Made by a program: the position numbers and the translations under genes. DNA of 32,377 nucleotides, from positions 1-32,377 of the forward strand of contig JAFSXR010000056.1 of the NCBI GenBank assembly GCA_017443985.1, read 5' to 3'. This document shows positions 25,762 to 32,377 of the stretch, piece by piece. A model generated the notes under the pieces. The model was not told the DNA's origin. It saw only the letters and a list, made by a program, of their open reading frames with translations, and did not search any database. Every line of letters begins with the position of its first letter. Position 1 is the first letter of the stretch. The DNA is from Synergistaceae bacterium. Its GTDB lineage: Bacteria > Synergistota > Synergistia > Synergistales > Aminobacteriaceae.

Positions 25762-25905
25762 TTAGTTCGCAAATCTGTCCCACAATAAGAGGAACAGTCT
25801 CACAAACCAATATAAGGCAGCGGCAATATGATGCAACTTGGGAAGAAGATCACGCCGCTGCTTTTTTTTCGGCTTTTTTGAGCGTCTGCCTTTTTCGTTA
25901 GGCAT
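25762..25905 (-). CDS. 47-aa basic/hydrophobic small protein, copy 1
   Basis: A 47-codon gene. GAGGTGA (25915-25921) lies 9 bases before the ATG. The first 19 residues are very basic (MPNEKGRRSKKPKKKQRRD) and are followed by LLPKLHHIAAALYWFVRL and an FLLLWDRF end that forms one hydrophobic or amphipathic helix. The second copy is identical in the first 19 codons. After that it differs, but with many synonymous changes in kept residues (I, A, L, R, L, L, R, F), showing selection on the protein. It has its own promoter and leader. The size, charge and duplication recall small membrane toxins of type I systems; a membrane regulator is another choice. No known family is recognised. Confidence 0.82.
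   Translation of the reverse strand: MPNEKGRRSKKPKKKQRRDLLPKLHHIAAALYWFVRLFLLLWDRFAN
25817..25869 (+). terminator. Terminator of the glycosyltransferase transcript, inside small gene copy 1 (antisense)
   Basis: GCAGCGGC (25817-25824) pairs with GCCGCTGC (25854-25861), then T8 (25862-25869). It would end transcripts from the glycosyltransferase gene, whose tail would then be antisense to the 47-aa gene. Confidence 0.75.
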
Positions 25906-25994
25906 GGTGCTAAATCACCTCAATTCCACAGGGCGGCTCCCCTTTACGCGGCAAGCCCTGCTCTTACCCGGGGCTTCCTCTGGGAAGTATTATA
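25906..25994 (-). promoter_or_regulatory. Promoter and structured leader of small gene copy 1
   Basis: On the - strand, TATAAT (25994-25989, with a TGC extension) would start a leader of about 76 bases. It holds two mutually exclusive stems: AAGCCC/GGGCTT (25976-25971 with 25958-25953) and CAGGGC/GCCCTG (25960-25955 with 25934-25929), which share the GGGC segment. GAGGTGA follows. The shape suggests a regulatory switch. Confidence 0.6.
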
Positions 25995-26021
25995 GCAAAG
26001 TTATTTAATCTGAAAAAATTT

Positions 26022-26051
26022 TTGCGAGTGAAAAAAAAATTGTGATAGAAT
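26022..26051 (+). promoter_or_regulatory. Possible antisense promoter before small gene copy 2
   Basis: TTGCGA (26022-26027), 18 bases, TAGAAT (26046-26051). It would make a short + strand RNA ending at the T8 at 26237, antisense to the 3' two-thirds of copy 2. Moderate match only. Confidence 0.35.
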
Positions 26052-26129
26052 ATTGACGGAAGGACGCGAAGGAAGCTAGCTGAACCCTCCAACAACAAAG
26101 AGCCTAAATTTCAGCTCTTCACCGAAATA

Positions 26130-26273
26130 TTAACCGACGAAGCGGTCTATTAAAAGAAAGACCAGCCTCGCAAGCCAATACAGAGCAGCGGCGATATAAT
26201 ATAACCTCTTCCAAGGATCACGCCGCTGCTTTTTTTTCGGCTTTTTTGAGCGTCTGCCTTTTTCGTTAGGCAT
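26130..26273 (-). CDS. 47-aa basic/hydrophobic small protein, copy 2
   Basis: A 47-codon paralogue of the gene at 25762, with the same basic head and the tail PWKRLYYIAAALYWLARL, then VFLLIDRFVG. GAGGTGA is 9 bases before the ATG (the leader differs there by one base). Residues IAAALYW are shared with different codons for Ile, the third Ala and Leu. The hydrophobic part (about residues 24-44) could span the membrane with the basic end inside. Its own promoter lies at 26362-26357. Both copies are intact, which argues that each is used. Confidence 0.82.
   Translation of the reverse strand: MPNEKGRRSKKPKKKQRRDPWKRLYYIAAALYWLARLVFLLIDRFVG
26185..26237 (+). terminator. Terminator inside small gene copy 2 (antisense)
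   Basis: GCAGCGGC (26185-26192) pairs with GCCGCTGC (26222-26229), followed by T8 (26230-26237). The stem is identical to that in copy 1 while the loop is different. Confidence 0.7.
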
Positions 26274-26362
26274 GGTGCTGAATCACCTCAAATCCACAGG
26301 GCGGCTCCCCGTCATACGGTAAGCCCTGCTCTTACCCGGGGCTTCCTCTGGAAAATATTATA
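26274..26362 (-). promoter_or_regulatory. Promoter and structured leader of small gene copy 2
   Basis: TATAAT at 26362-26357 and the same two competing stems (26344-26339 with 26326-26321; 26328-26323 with 26302-26297). The segment between them (ACCGTATGACGGGG here, GCCGCGTAAAGGGG in copy 1) varies while the stems stay fixed. Confidence 0.6.
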
Positions 26363-26450
26363 GCGAAATCATTAAGCCCCTTAAAAAAATTTCCGCGCTC
26401 GAAGAAAATACGATATTATTAATAGGAAAAATTTTTCGCTCGAAAAAAAT

Positions 26451-26478
26451 TAAAGTAATGCGCTTTACCTGCCGAAAA
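26451..26478 (+). promoter_or_regulatory. Sigma-28-like promoter before the Ig-repeat protein
   Basis: TAAAGTAA (26451-26458), 12 bases, GCCGAAAA (26471-26478). It resembles the flagellin promoter at 5208 but the spacer is one base longer and the -10 differs at one base. Confidence 0.4.
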
Positions 26479-26775
26479 GAATATTGAACCACGAAGGGGT
26501 TTTCATTCAACTTAAGAAACAAGCTCTCCGACTTCACGAAGATGCTTCATTTAGGAGGAATGAAGGCTACGCGAACTCGGGGTGGTGCGTGTTAAATTTA
26601 ATTAACGTTTTTATTACACGGGGGTGTTGCCTCATCAAAGAAGGCTTTTGATTTTGCGCAAATTGGGCGGGTGCTCGCCTTTACGAGGGCGATGTATCCA
26701 TAGGAAAGTTTTTCATCAAAATTTATCCTTAAAATGAAAAAAACAGGAAAGGAAAAAGAACAAGGAGGTTTTTTT
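26479..26775 (+). other. Long structured leader of the Ig-repeat surface protein
   Basis: About 290 bases without a convincing gene. Several hairpins can be drawn: AACC/GGTT (26487-26501), CTTCATT/AATGAAG with AGGAGG in its loop (26545-26565), ATCAAA/TTTGAT (26634-26652) and TCGCC/GGCGA (26675-26692). The arrangement suggests a regulatory RNA leader; I do not recognise a known riboswitch class in it. Confidence 0.45.
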
Positions 26776-29700
26776 ATGAAAAAGAAGTTTTATGCCATTC
26801 TCTTGACGGCTCTGATGCTGGTCAGCGTCGGCTGCGGAGCGGCACTGGCAGACAGTTGGACACTGCCGACAACACTAAGTAGCCAGAACGGCACAGATGT
26901 CGGGAAAGCGTATTATATTTCGTCAGACGTTATCTATGGCAAGACCAAAGTTACTTCAGCAGACTGGATAGACAACAAGATTATTGAGTTTACATTGGAT
27001 GTATCTGGAGACGAAACTCTCGAGTTAGCAGGTACCTTCAGAGAGACGATGAGCGGGCTGGAGTTCAAGACATCACGCATTCATTCAAACGATAAGACAA
27101 TCGTTTTCGGCTGGCTTGAAGGTGACGCAGCACCCGATGTAGCTGCAGATACAACTTATCACCTTGATATTACACCCAAGAGAAACAGCACAGCTATTAC
27201 TAGCGGTATTAGCCCTACGGTTGCTACGCTGACGTTCACGGTTGCCGTTAAGCCAGTGATTGATGGAACAAACAACAAGCCCGATGAGATAGTATGGGGC
27301 GAGAGCTGGTCATTCACGCCGAGTCTTTCAAACGGTGTTGTAAACAGCGCGGACTGGACGCTGGAAGTATCAGGCGACACTTACTTGAGCGAAGACATTT
27401 TGTCGAGCGATGAAATCTACTTTGACGCTAAGACTGGTAAACTGTCTGGAAAATGGATGCCGGCTTACTGCAGCACTGACATAACGAGTACTGACTGGGC
27501 GAGCCCTGACTGGGCGAGTGTTGCAACGCTTAAGGATATCGAAAAAACGGTTAAGTTAAAAATCACACGCGGAGCGTCAGGCAACAGACAAGTCAGCGAT
27601 GACCAGACATTCACGTTAAAGTTCACGGCTGTTGAGCCCACAATCAAGAGCGGCGATAACGCTGTAACTAAAGCCCTTGCAGCTCTGAACAATAAAAAAG
27701 GCTTTATGTGGAGTCAAGAAGTTACTTCCGACGAAGCAGTTTCAATAACCGCAATCGGTCCCGGAGTAATTTCGTGGGACGTAAACGGCTACGTTGTTGG
27801 CCCATCAACATCGGCAGATGTTGCTGGTCCTAATGTAACCAGCGACGACTCATTAGGCTTGGTTTACAGCGCAACGCAGGACGGTTACACGTCAACGCTT
27901 AAAATCTATGGTACGCCCACAACGACGGCTAAAGATATGGTTTTCCCGATAATAGCCAGGAACGCCAAAGGCTCATCGACAACTCTTAAACCTACACTCA
28001 ATATAGGTTCAGATTCGTTTGATATTACGGTCGCATCAACCGGCAGCGCGGATCTTCCGAGCGGAGATGTCAAGGTTGGAGACAACATAGGAACCGTAAT
28101 TTTGGTAGCTCAGCCCGGCCCTGTAACGTGGAAGACCCCTGAAAATCTTCCTGACGGTCTCAAATTGACGGACTTGGGTGACGGAAAAACAGCGACATTG
28201 ACGGGAACATTCTCGACGCCCAGAGAGCTGGAAGACGGCGTAACTTATACAATTACGGCTACGAACTCCAACATAAATAAAACTTACACCCTTTCAGCAG
28301 ATATTAAGGTCTGGGGTGAGCCGGTAGTTGACAGCGGCATAATCGATAGCTCTATCAAGACCAAGAAAGCGTATGAATGGACGCTTACAGGAGATAACTT
28401 CCCGAATTACGCAAGCTGGGACGTTGAGATCACAGGCTTAGAAGAAACTGCGACGGACTCAAAAAAATGGCAGGTAGACGGCGGAAGCAGCTACATTTCG
28501 CTTGATCTTAACAGCACTAATAAGGCTGGAGACAAGGTAGCCAAGCTAGTCGGAAGCATTGACCGCGTACCGTCAGGCGGAGAGTTTACGGTAAAAGTTA
28601 CTGCGGAAAACTATTATGGCGAGTCAGCTACAAAGACGTTCACCGTTGATGTTGCCGGCGTAGCACCTACAATGACAGCGCAGAGCTTTGTACTCAGTAC
28701 GGCCACAACCGGCACAGCTGACGTAGATAAAGGCGATGCTCCGCTCAAGATGACGGCAACAATTGACGCGACAACTGCGAAGAAATTTGGTGCCAGCAGT
28801 GCGATCACGCTTACAGACACTGCGGATACATATACTGGATTATCCTTTGTCTATAGCGATGACGGCAAAGCCGTATTTAAGTACGCCAATCCTTCAGACG
28901 GAGCAGTTGCGTATACAAAACTCCCTGTAACAGTTGCAGCCACGAACACGGCAGATACTTCACTGGGAACGACCGTAAAACATACGATAACCGTAACCGG
29001 CAAATCTCCGTCATTCGTCAACTCGAACGACATAACGAATAAATATTGCGATATTCTTGGCTCAAGTGTTGACGTTCCGTCAGCGGTAACGTTGACAGTG
29101 CCGGCAGGTGAGGCTCTTCCTGTAACGGACGCGAAGACAAGAATCGTCTTCAAGATCGAGGGCGCAGGTCCGCTTACAACGACAATCAAGCCGACCACAG
29201 CTAACGGCATAACGGTTGCGACGGCCAACAACGGCAAGCTCCTTACGTTCACGGGAACGCCTACGGCTACGAAGAAGGACGTTACGTCGAAGTTCACGGT
29301 TACCACGACGAATCCTTTGACGAACGAGTCCAAGAAGATAGTTGTTACTGTAGTTGCGAAACCGACACCGGTGATCGATACTTCAAAGACCCTCGATAAA
29401 GAAGTACTCGTCGGCAAGAAAGTAAAGATTACTCCTAAGGCAACGGTAACGACTACGGGCATGAAGTGGGCAATTAAGAGCGTCAGCGGCGGCAGCCCAA
29501 GCGGCGGCGGCATTTTAAACGCGACCGATGATACGACCTTGTACAGCCAGTACGGTCTCGCGTTCGACACGACGAAGGGAACAATTTCCGGTACCGCAAC
29601 GCACCCGACAGGCAAGGACACTCCTATCGTAGTAGAGTTCTATGCGTACGGCGGAACTGTTTCATCAGACACTGCAACCGCAGAGATCACGATACTTGGA

Positions 29701-30864
29701 GCGAAGCCGAAGCTTACAACGAAGAAGATGACCCTTGAAGTCGGTACGGCACTCACGACCGGGACAGGCGGTACAGGCGTACTTGAAACGAATTTGGACG
29801 ATGCTAACACGGGCGAAACCAGCAGTACTTATCACGTAGCCGATGTACAGGTTGCTGCGACAACCCCGCTACCGGACGGTATCAGCGTTTTAGGCGGAAC
29901 TACCAACGCTCCGACGCTCACGGGATCGCCAACGAAGGCAATGAAGAAAGTCGCGACTGAGTTCCAGCTTACGAACTTCGGAACGGTAGGCAAGGGCAAG
30001 ATAACCTTCATGGTTGCTGACGTTGCACCGGTAATCAATAACAGTCAAGCCGCGACCGCATCGATTAATGTCGGGGAGACCAGCACGGTGAACCTTTCGG
30101 TTACCAACGCTTCAAACTCTGACCTTAAATACAAGTGGAAGATCACCACGAAGCCGACTACTTCAGGAATTTCGGCAAAGGTTAAAGGCAACGGCAAGTA
30201 CGCTACAGTAACTATTAAGGTCAACAAGAAAGTAACTGTCACAAGCGACACGTTAACAGTTACAGTAACGGATCCGTTGACAAAGGCAACGAATACTTCG
30301 GGTGGAGTCATCAACATAACCATTCCTCAGACCACGACCACGAGCGACTCGCCGTTAGAGGCAAACGACACGAAGGCCGAGACCAAAGCCGAAGCTCAGG
30401 ACATGGCAGCAACCGAGAAAGAAGTCGGAGATGTAGCACTCGGTGAAGGCGAAGTCCATATGGGCGCAGGCAGAACGGCTGACAAGCTCACGGCTGCACA
30501 GCGCAAGGCAATCGAGGACAAAGGCTATGTAATCGCGGCGGTGCTTCCTGAAATCGAAGTAACTGCTTCGGGACAGTATGACTTTGAAGTCGATCTTGAC
30601 GAAGAAGTTAAGACGGGAGCGGAGCTCGTATGGTTCGCATTCTCGACGAAACCGACAACGGACGACGAAATCGTAGACTTTGCCGACGAAAAAGGCAAGG
30701 AGACGAAGGTCGTACCTGAAAGCCATGTAGTAATCGTAGCCCCGTGGCTCAACGCAGAGGCGAAATACGCACCGGTTATTGCAGTCAAAGCAGATGCAAA
30801 AGACGCGGACGCAACAACAGCTGAAGGCGTAAAAGAGGCCGCAGAGGCAAAAACGGAAGAATAA
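26776..30864 (+). CDS. Large exported surface protein with Ig-like repeats
   Basis: A 1362-residue protein. The start is the ATG at 26776, 7 bases after AAGGAGG (26762-26768); an in-frame ATG at 26734 has no such site. The signal peptide is MKKKFYAILLTALMLVSVGCG, then AALADS; the Cys could also act as a lipid site. The body has about nine repeats of roughly 100-130 residues with the pattern of bacterial Ig/cadherin-like domains (GLAFDTTKGTISGTAT; strand ends such as FTVDVAGVAPTM, ITVTGKSPSF, VVAKPTPVIDTS). An acidic Ala/Glu linker follows (about 1180-1230). A final domain reads ELVWFAFSTKPTTDDEIVDF with VPESHVVIVAPWLNAEAKYA, which I recall in other Synergistota surface proteins. It ends in KTEE, without a Synergist-CTERM tail. 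Probable S-layer-like or adhesive protein. A terminator follows. Confidence 0.88.
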   Translation: MKKKFYAILLTALMLVSVGCGAALADSWTLPTTLSSQNGTDVGKAYYISSDVIYGKTKVTSADWIDNKIIEFTLDVSGDETLELAGTFRETMSGLEFKTSRIHSNDKTIVFGWLEGDAAPDVAADTTYHLDITPKRNSTAITSGISPTVATLTFTVAVKPVIDGTNNKPDEIVWGESWSFTPSLSNGVVNSADWTLEVSGDTYLSEDILSSDEIYFDAKTGKLSGKWMPAYCSTDITSTDWASPDWASVATLKDIEKTVKLKITRGASGNRQVSDDQTFTLKFTAVEPTIKSGDNAVTKALAALNNKKGFMWSQEVTSDEAVSITAIGPGVISWDVNGYVVGPSTSADVAGPNVTSDDSLGLVYSATQDGYTSTLKIYGTPTTTAKDMVFPIIARNAKGSSTTLKPTLNIGSDSFDITVASTGSADLPSGDVKVGDNIGTVILVAQPGPVTWKTPENLPDGLKLTDLGDGKTATLTGTFSTPRELEDGVTYTITATNSNINKTYTLSADIKVWGEPVVDSGIIDSSIKTKKAYEWTLTGDNFPNYASWDVEITGLEETATDSKKWQVDGGSSYISLDLNSTNKAGDKVAKLVGSIDRVPSGGEFTVKVTAENYYGESATKTFTVDVAGVAPTMTAQSFVLSTATTGTADVDKGDAPLKMTATIDATTAKKFGASSAITLTDTADTYTGLSFVYSDDGKAVFKYANPSDGAVAYTKLPVTVAATNTADTSLGTTVKHTITVTGKSPSFVNSNDITNKYCDILGSSVDVPSAVTLTVPAGEALPVTDAKTRIVFKIEGAGPLTTTIKPTTANGITVATANNGKLLTFTGTPTATKKDVTSKFTVTTTNPLTNESKKIVVTVVAKPTPVIDTSKTLDKEVLVGKKVKITPKATVTTTGMKWAIKSVSGGSPSGGGILNATDDTTLYSQYGLAFDTTKGTISGTATHPTGKDTPIVVEFYAYGGTVSSDTATAEITILGAKPKLTTKKMTLEVGTALTTGTGGTGVLETNLDDANTGETSSTYHVADVQVAATTPLPDGISVLGGTTNAPTLTGSPTKAMKKVATEFQLTNFGTVGKGKITFMVADVAPVINNSQAATASINVGETSTVNLSVTNASNSDLKYKWKITTKPTTSGISAKVKGNGKYATVTIKVNKKVTVTSDTLTVTVTDPLTKATNTSGGVINITIPQTTTTSDSPLEANDTKAETKAEAQDMAATEKEVGDVALGEGEVHMGAGRTADKLTAAQRKAIEDKGYVIAAVLPEIEVTASGQYDFEVDLDEEVKTGAELVWFAFSTKPTTDDEIVDFADEKGKETKVVPESHVVIVAPWLNAEAKYAPVIAVKADAKDADATTAEGVKEAAEAKTEE

Positions 30865-30897
30865 AACTTCCCTAAATAAATCTCGCGCATAATAATT

Positions 30898-30927
30898 CCC
30901 CTGTCATTACGGCAGGGGGATTTTTTT
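30898..30927 (+). terminator. Rho-independent terminator
   Basis: CCCCTGTC (30898-30905) pairs with GGCAGGGG (30911-30918), followed by seven T residues. Confidence 0.93.
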
Positions 30928-31034
30928 ATTCTGAAAAAAATTTTTGCAATGAATACTCATTTTTTTTTCACAAATTAAAGATAAAATTTCACGTAGGTTA
31001 AAAAAATTTTTTTTCGAGGAAGGGTGCGTTAATT

Positions 31035-31373
31035 ATGAAAAAAATTTTATCTGCGTTGCTCGTTGTGTTCGTTCTGAGTTCGGCGGCGTGTGCTGCTGTT
31101 CCTTCCGTAACGATGCTCTCAACGAAAACGTGTCCGGCGTGTGCTCAGATGTCAAAAGTTCTGGACAAGCTCGACGATAATTACAGAGGCAGGATCACGA
31201 CGGCTCGTATTTATCTTGAAAGTAATCCCGACATCGCGAAGAAGTATAATATACGTTACGTCCCGACTTTAATTTTCAGGGACGCGTCAGGAAAAGAGAT
31301 TGCTCAGGAAGTCGGCTACAGGTCGGAGAACGAAATTTTGAAGGTTTTTGCCAGCAAAGGCATTAAATTTTAG
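31035..31373 (+). CDS. Exported thioredoxin-fold protein
   Basis: A 112-residue protein. MKKILSALLVVFVLSSAACA is a signal peptide, possibly of the lipoprotein type (Cys19). The thioredoxin fold follows with the redox motif CPAC (TMLSTKTCPACAQMSK), a cis-Pro (IRYVPTLIFRD) and the closing VGYRSENEIL helix. The likely role is disulfide exchange or reduction outside the cytoplasm; the electron donor is unknown. GAGGAAGGG lies before the ATG. It is a single-gene unit between two terminators. Confidence 0.9.
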   Translation: MKKILSALLVVFVLSSAACAAVPSVTMLSTKTCPACAQMSKVLDKLDDNYRGRITTARIYLESNPDIAKKYNIRYVPTLIFRDASGKEIAQEVGYRSENEILKVFASKGIKF

Positions 31374-31410
31374 ACACTACACGATCACTAATCAATCTCC
31401 TTAAAATTCG

Positions 31411-31452
31411 CCGGGTCTCTCAAAAAATTTGAAGGGGCCCGGTACTTTTTTT
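31411..31452 (+). terminator. Rho-independent terminator
   Basis: CCGGGTCTCT (31411-31420) pairs with AGGGGCCCGG (31433-31442, with two G-T pairs), then TAC and seven T residues (31446-31452). It ends the thioredoxin-like gene. Confidence 0.88.
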
Positions 31453-31454
31453 CA

Positions 31455-31468
31455 GGTAGGAGTTAGGA
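31455..31468. repeat. Heptanucleotide repeat, two units
   Basis: GGTAGGA and GTTAGGA, directly beside the 3' end of the TRAP permease gene; the same family as the repeats at 5144 and 22128. Confidence 0.5.
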
Positions 31469-31470
31469 GG

Positions 31471-32377
31471 TTAATATCCCAAAAGGCGCGGCAAAAACGC
31501 AGTGAGCTCCGGCCAGACGCTTATCGCGATAAGCACTATAACGTTGCAGAGAATATACGGCGCAGCCCCTTTGAAAATATCTATAACGGGCATACGGTTA
31601 ATTTTGTTGCAGGCGTTCAGGCACATTCCCACCGGCGGAGTTACAAGACCGATAGCTAAGCCCGTTATCATCATCGCACCGAACTGAAGCGCGGAGATCC
31701 CGAAATGCTCCATGACGGGCAGCATTATCGGAGTTAATAATAAAATTGCCGGGCTTACGTCAATAAACGTCCCGATTATTAATATTAAAACGTCGAACAT
31801 TAATGCTATTCCCACTCTTGACATATTCATGCTCATGAAAAAGTTTGCGACAATCTCCGGGACTTTCTGGATCGTTAAAATCCATGTAAAAATCTGCGTG
31901 AAGCCGATGATTAACATGACAGACGACGAAGAGATTAACGTCTTTTTGAGAGCGACCCAGACATCTTTTAACGTGAGCTCGCGGTATAAAAAGAAGCCGA
32001 CTAATAAGCTATAAAGCACAGCAACTCCGGCACTCTCGCTGGCCGTGCAGATACCGCCCGAAACGCATAAGACTATGAATACCGGCATTAAAAGCGCAGG
32101 TATCCCGGCGAACATTGCCCCCCAGAATCTTTTTGAGTCGAAGGGAATTTGCTTTGGGTGCCAGCCGTTTTTGACGCTGAACCAGAAAACTAAAAGGGTC
32201 TGCGAAATTCCTATCAAAATTCCCGGAACCGCTCCGGCCATGAACAACGCTCCGATTGACGCGCCGGAGACCATAGCGTAAACGACCATAGGCGTGGACG
32301 GCGGAATAATCATTCCCATTGTCGAAGAAGCTACGGTAATTCCTGCGGACGCGCTCTTAGGATAGCCCTCTTTCTCC
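31471..32377 (-). CDS. dctM: TRAP transporter large permease (DctM), 5' end outside the window
   Basis: The last 302 residues of a DctM-type permease. The frame stays open to the window edge (it reads GYPKSASAGITVASSTMGM before IIPPSTPMVVYAM), so the gene starts beyond 32377 and an ATG at 32319 is internal. GMIIPPSTPMV, the LLLTPIMLPV helix and LVTPPVGMCLNAC are typical. Several hydrophobic helices are visible. With a small permease (DctQ) and a binding protein (DctP) it would import organic acids such as dicarboxylates or sialic acid by sodium symport; the substrate cannot be told. Those partners are expected upstream, beyond the window. Confidence 0.95.
   Translation of the reverse strand, partial: EKEGYPKSASAGITVASSTMGMIIPPSTPMVVYAMVSGASIGALFMAGAVPGILIGISQTLLVFWFSVKNGWHPKQIPFDSKRFWGAMFAGIPALLMPVFIVLCVSGGICTASESAGVAVLYSLLVGFFLYRELTLKDVWVALKKTLISSSSVMLIIGFTQIFTWILTIQKVPEIVANFFMSMNMSRVGIALMFDVLILIIGTFIDVSPAILLLTPIMLPVMEHFGISALQFGAMMITGLAIGLVTPPVGMCLNACNKINRMPVIDIFKGAAPYILCNVIVLIAISVWPELTAFLPRLLGY

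Larger units (their letters stand above)
25673..26040. repeat. Tandem duplication, unit 1 (368-bp period)
   Basis: Similarity to the next unit starts within the last 13 codons of the glycosyltransferase gene (AATATTGACGG at 25681 and again at 26049) and runs through a small gene, its leader and its promoter. All matching landmarks are offset by exactly 368 bases. The unit has no terminal inverted repeats or transposase. Confidence 0.92.
26041..26398. repeat. Tandem duplication, unit 2
   Basis: The second 368-bp copy. It begins with a fragment of the 3' end of the glycosyltransferase gene (26049-26083, ending in the same TAGCTGAACCCTCC), which is non-coding here, and continues with the second small gene, leader and promoter. 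The right border fades near 26390. Confidence 0.9.

Noticed and set aside
25920-25980. Resemblance of the + strand to a cyclic-di-GMP riboswitch (CACAGGGC start)
   Set aside because: The rest of the class I core is missing, and the leader is transcribed from the other strand.
25673-26398. Tandem units as an insertion sequence, CRISPR array or integron cassettes
   Set aside because: No transposase or integrase, no terminal inverted repeats, only two units, and each contains a complete promoter and small gene.
26560-26595. 11-codon frame after AGGAGG in the leader of the Ig-repeat gene
   Set aside because: Only one base separates AGGAGG from the ATG, too close for normal initiation; more likely part of a hairpin loop.
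28851-29621. Open frame of 256 codons on the - strand
   Set aside because: It lies wholly inside the Ig-repeat gene; the translation is rich in V, T and S as expected from the complement of that gene's codon use, and no ribosome-binding site or domain is seen.

Overview
The window most likely comes from a member of the Synergistota (Synergistetes). The best marker is the first gene, whose product ends in a Synergist-CTERM-type sorting tail: a Gly/Ser-rich stretch, the motif GGCDAGFG, a hydrophobic helix and a KKRR end. A flagellin, a ctsR-clpC heat-shock locus and a TRAP transporter fit the same lineage. No phage, insertion sequence or CRISPR array is visible. The content is a chromosomal mix of housekeeping and envelope genes.

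Left part (1-13258, + strand): a Synergist-CTERM beta-helix surface protein; a YitT-type membrane protein; a NYN-domain putative RNase; a small HTH plus DUF6465-like protein; tRNA-Val(GAC) on the - strand; a long flagellin behind a textbook sigma-28 promoter; glyceraldehyde-3-phosphate dehydrogenase; then ctsR-clpC-azlC-azlD. The ctsR promoter carries a CtsR-like operator over its -35 box. Most of these units end in clear Rho-independent terminators.

Middle (13278-24393, - strand): ten closely spaced genes, probably one transcription unit read from about 24430 leftwards. The first eight are mostly secreted or envelope proteins without known function: a CsgG/FlgT-like protein, a Lys/Pro-rich TPR protein with repeated YxPP motifs, two paralogous secreted proteins of a family I do not recognise, and two exported ankyrin proteins, with a DUF815 AAA+ ATPase among them. 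The last two genes encode DHH-CBS and tRNA nucleotidyltransferase proteins. They lie in one continuous frame broken by a single TAA, and look like a split version of the known fused DHH-CBS-nucleotidyltransferase protein.

Right part (24698-32377): a GT4 glycosyltransferase; a 368-bp tandem duplication in which each copy carries a complete unit (promoter, structured leader, strong ribosome-binding site and a 47-codon gene) on the - strand; a 1362-residue Ig-like repeat surface protein with a long structured leader; a secreted thioredoxin-like protein; and the C-terminal part of a TRAP transporter large permease running off the window.

The strongest candidates for something undescribed are: (1) the duplicated 47-aa basic/hydrophobic proteins with convergent antisense terminators, resembling a type I toxin-antitoxin layout; (2) the envelope operon with its new paralogous secreted family; and (3) the split DHH-CBS-nucleotidyltransferase gene. 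All functional statements come from reading the sequence and from memory of protein families; no searches were run.
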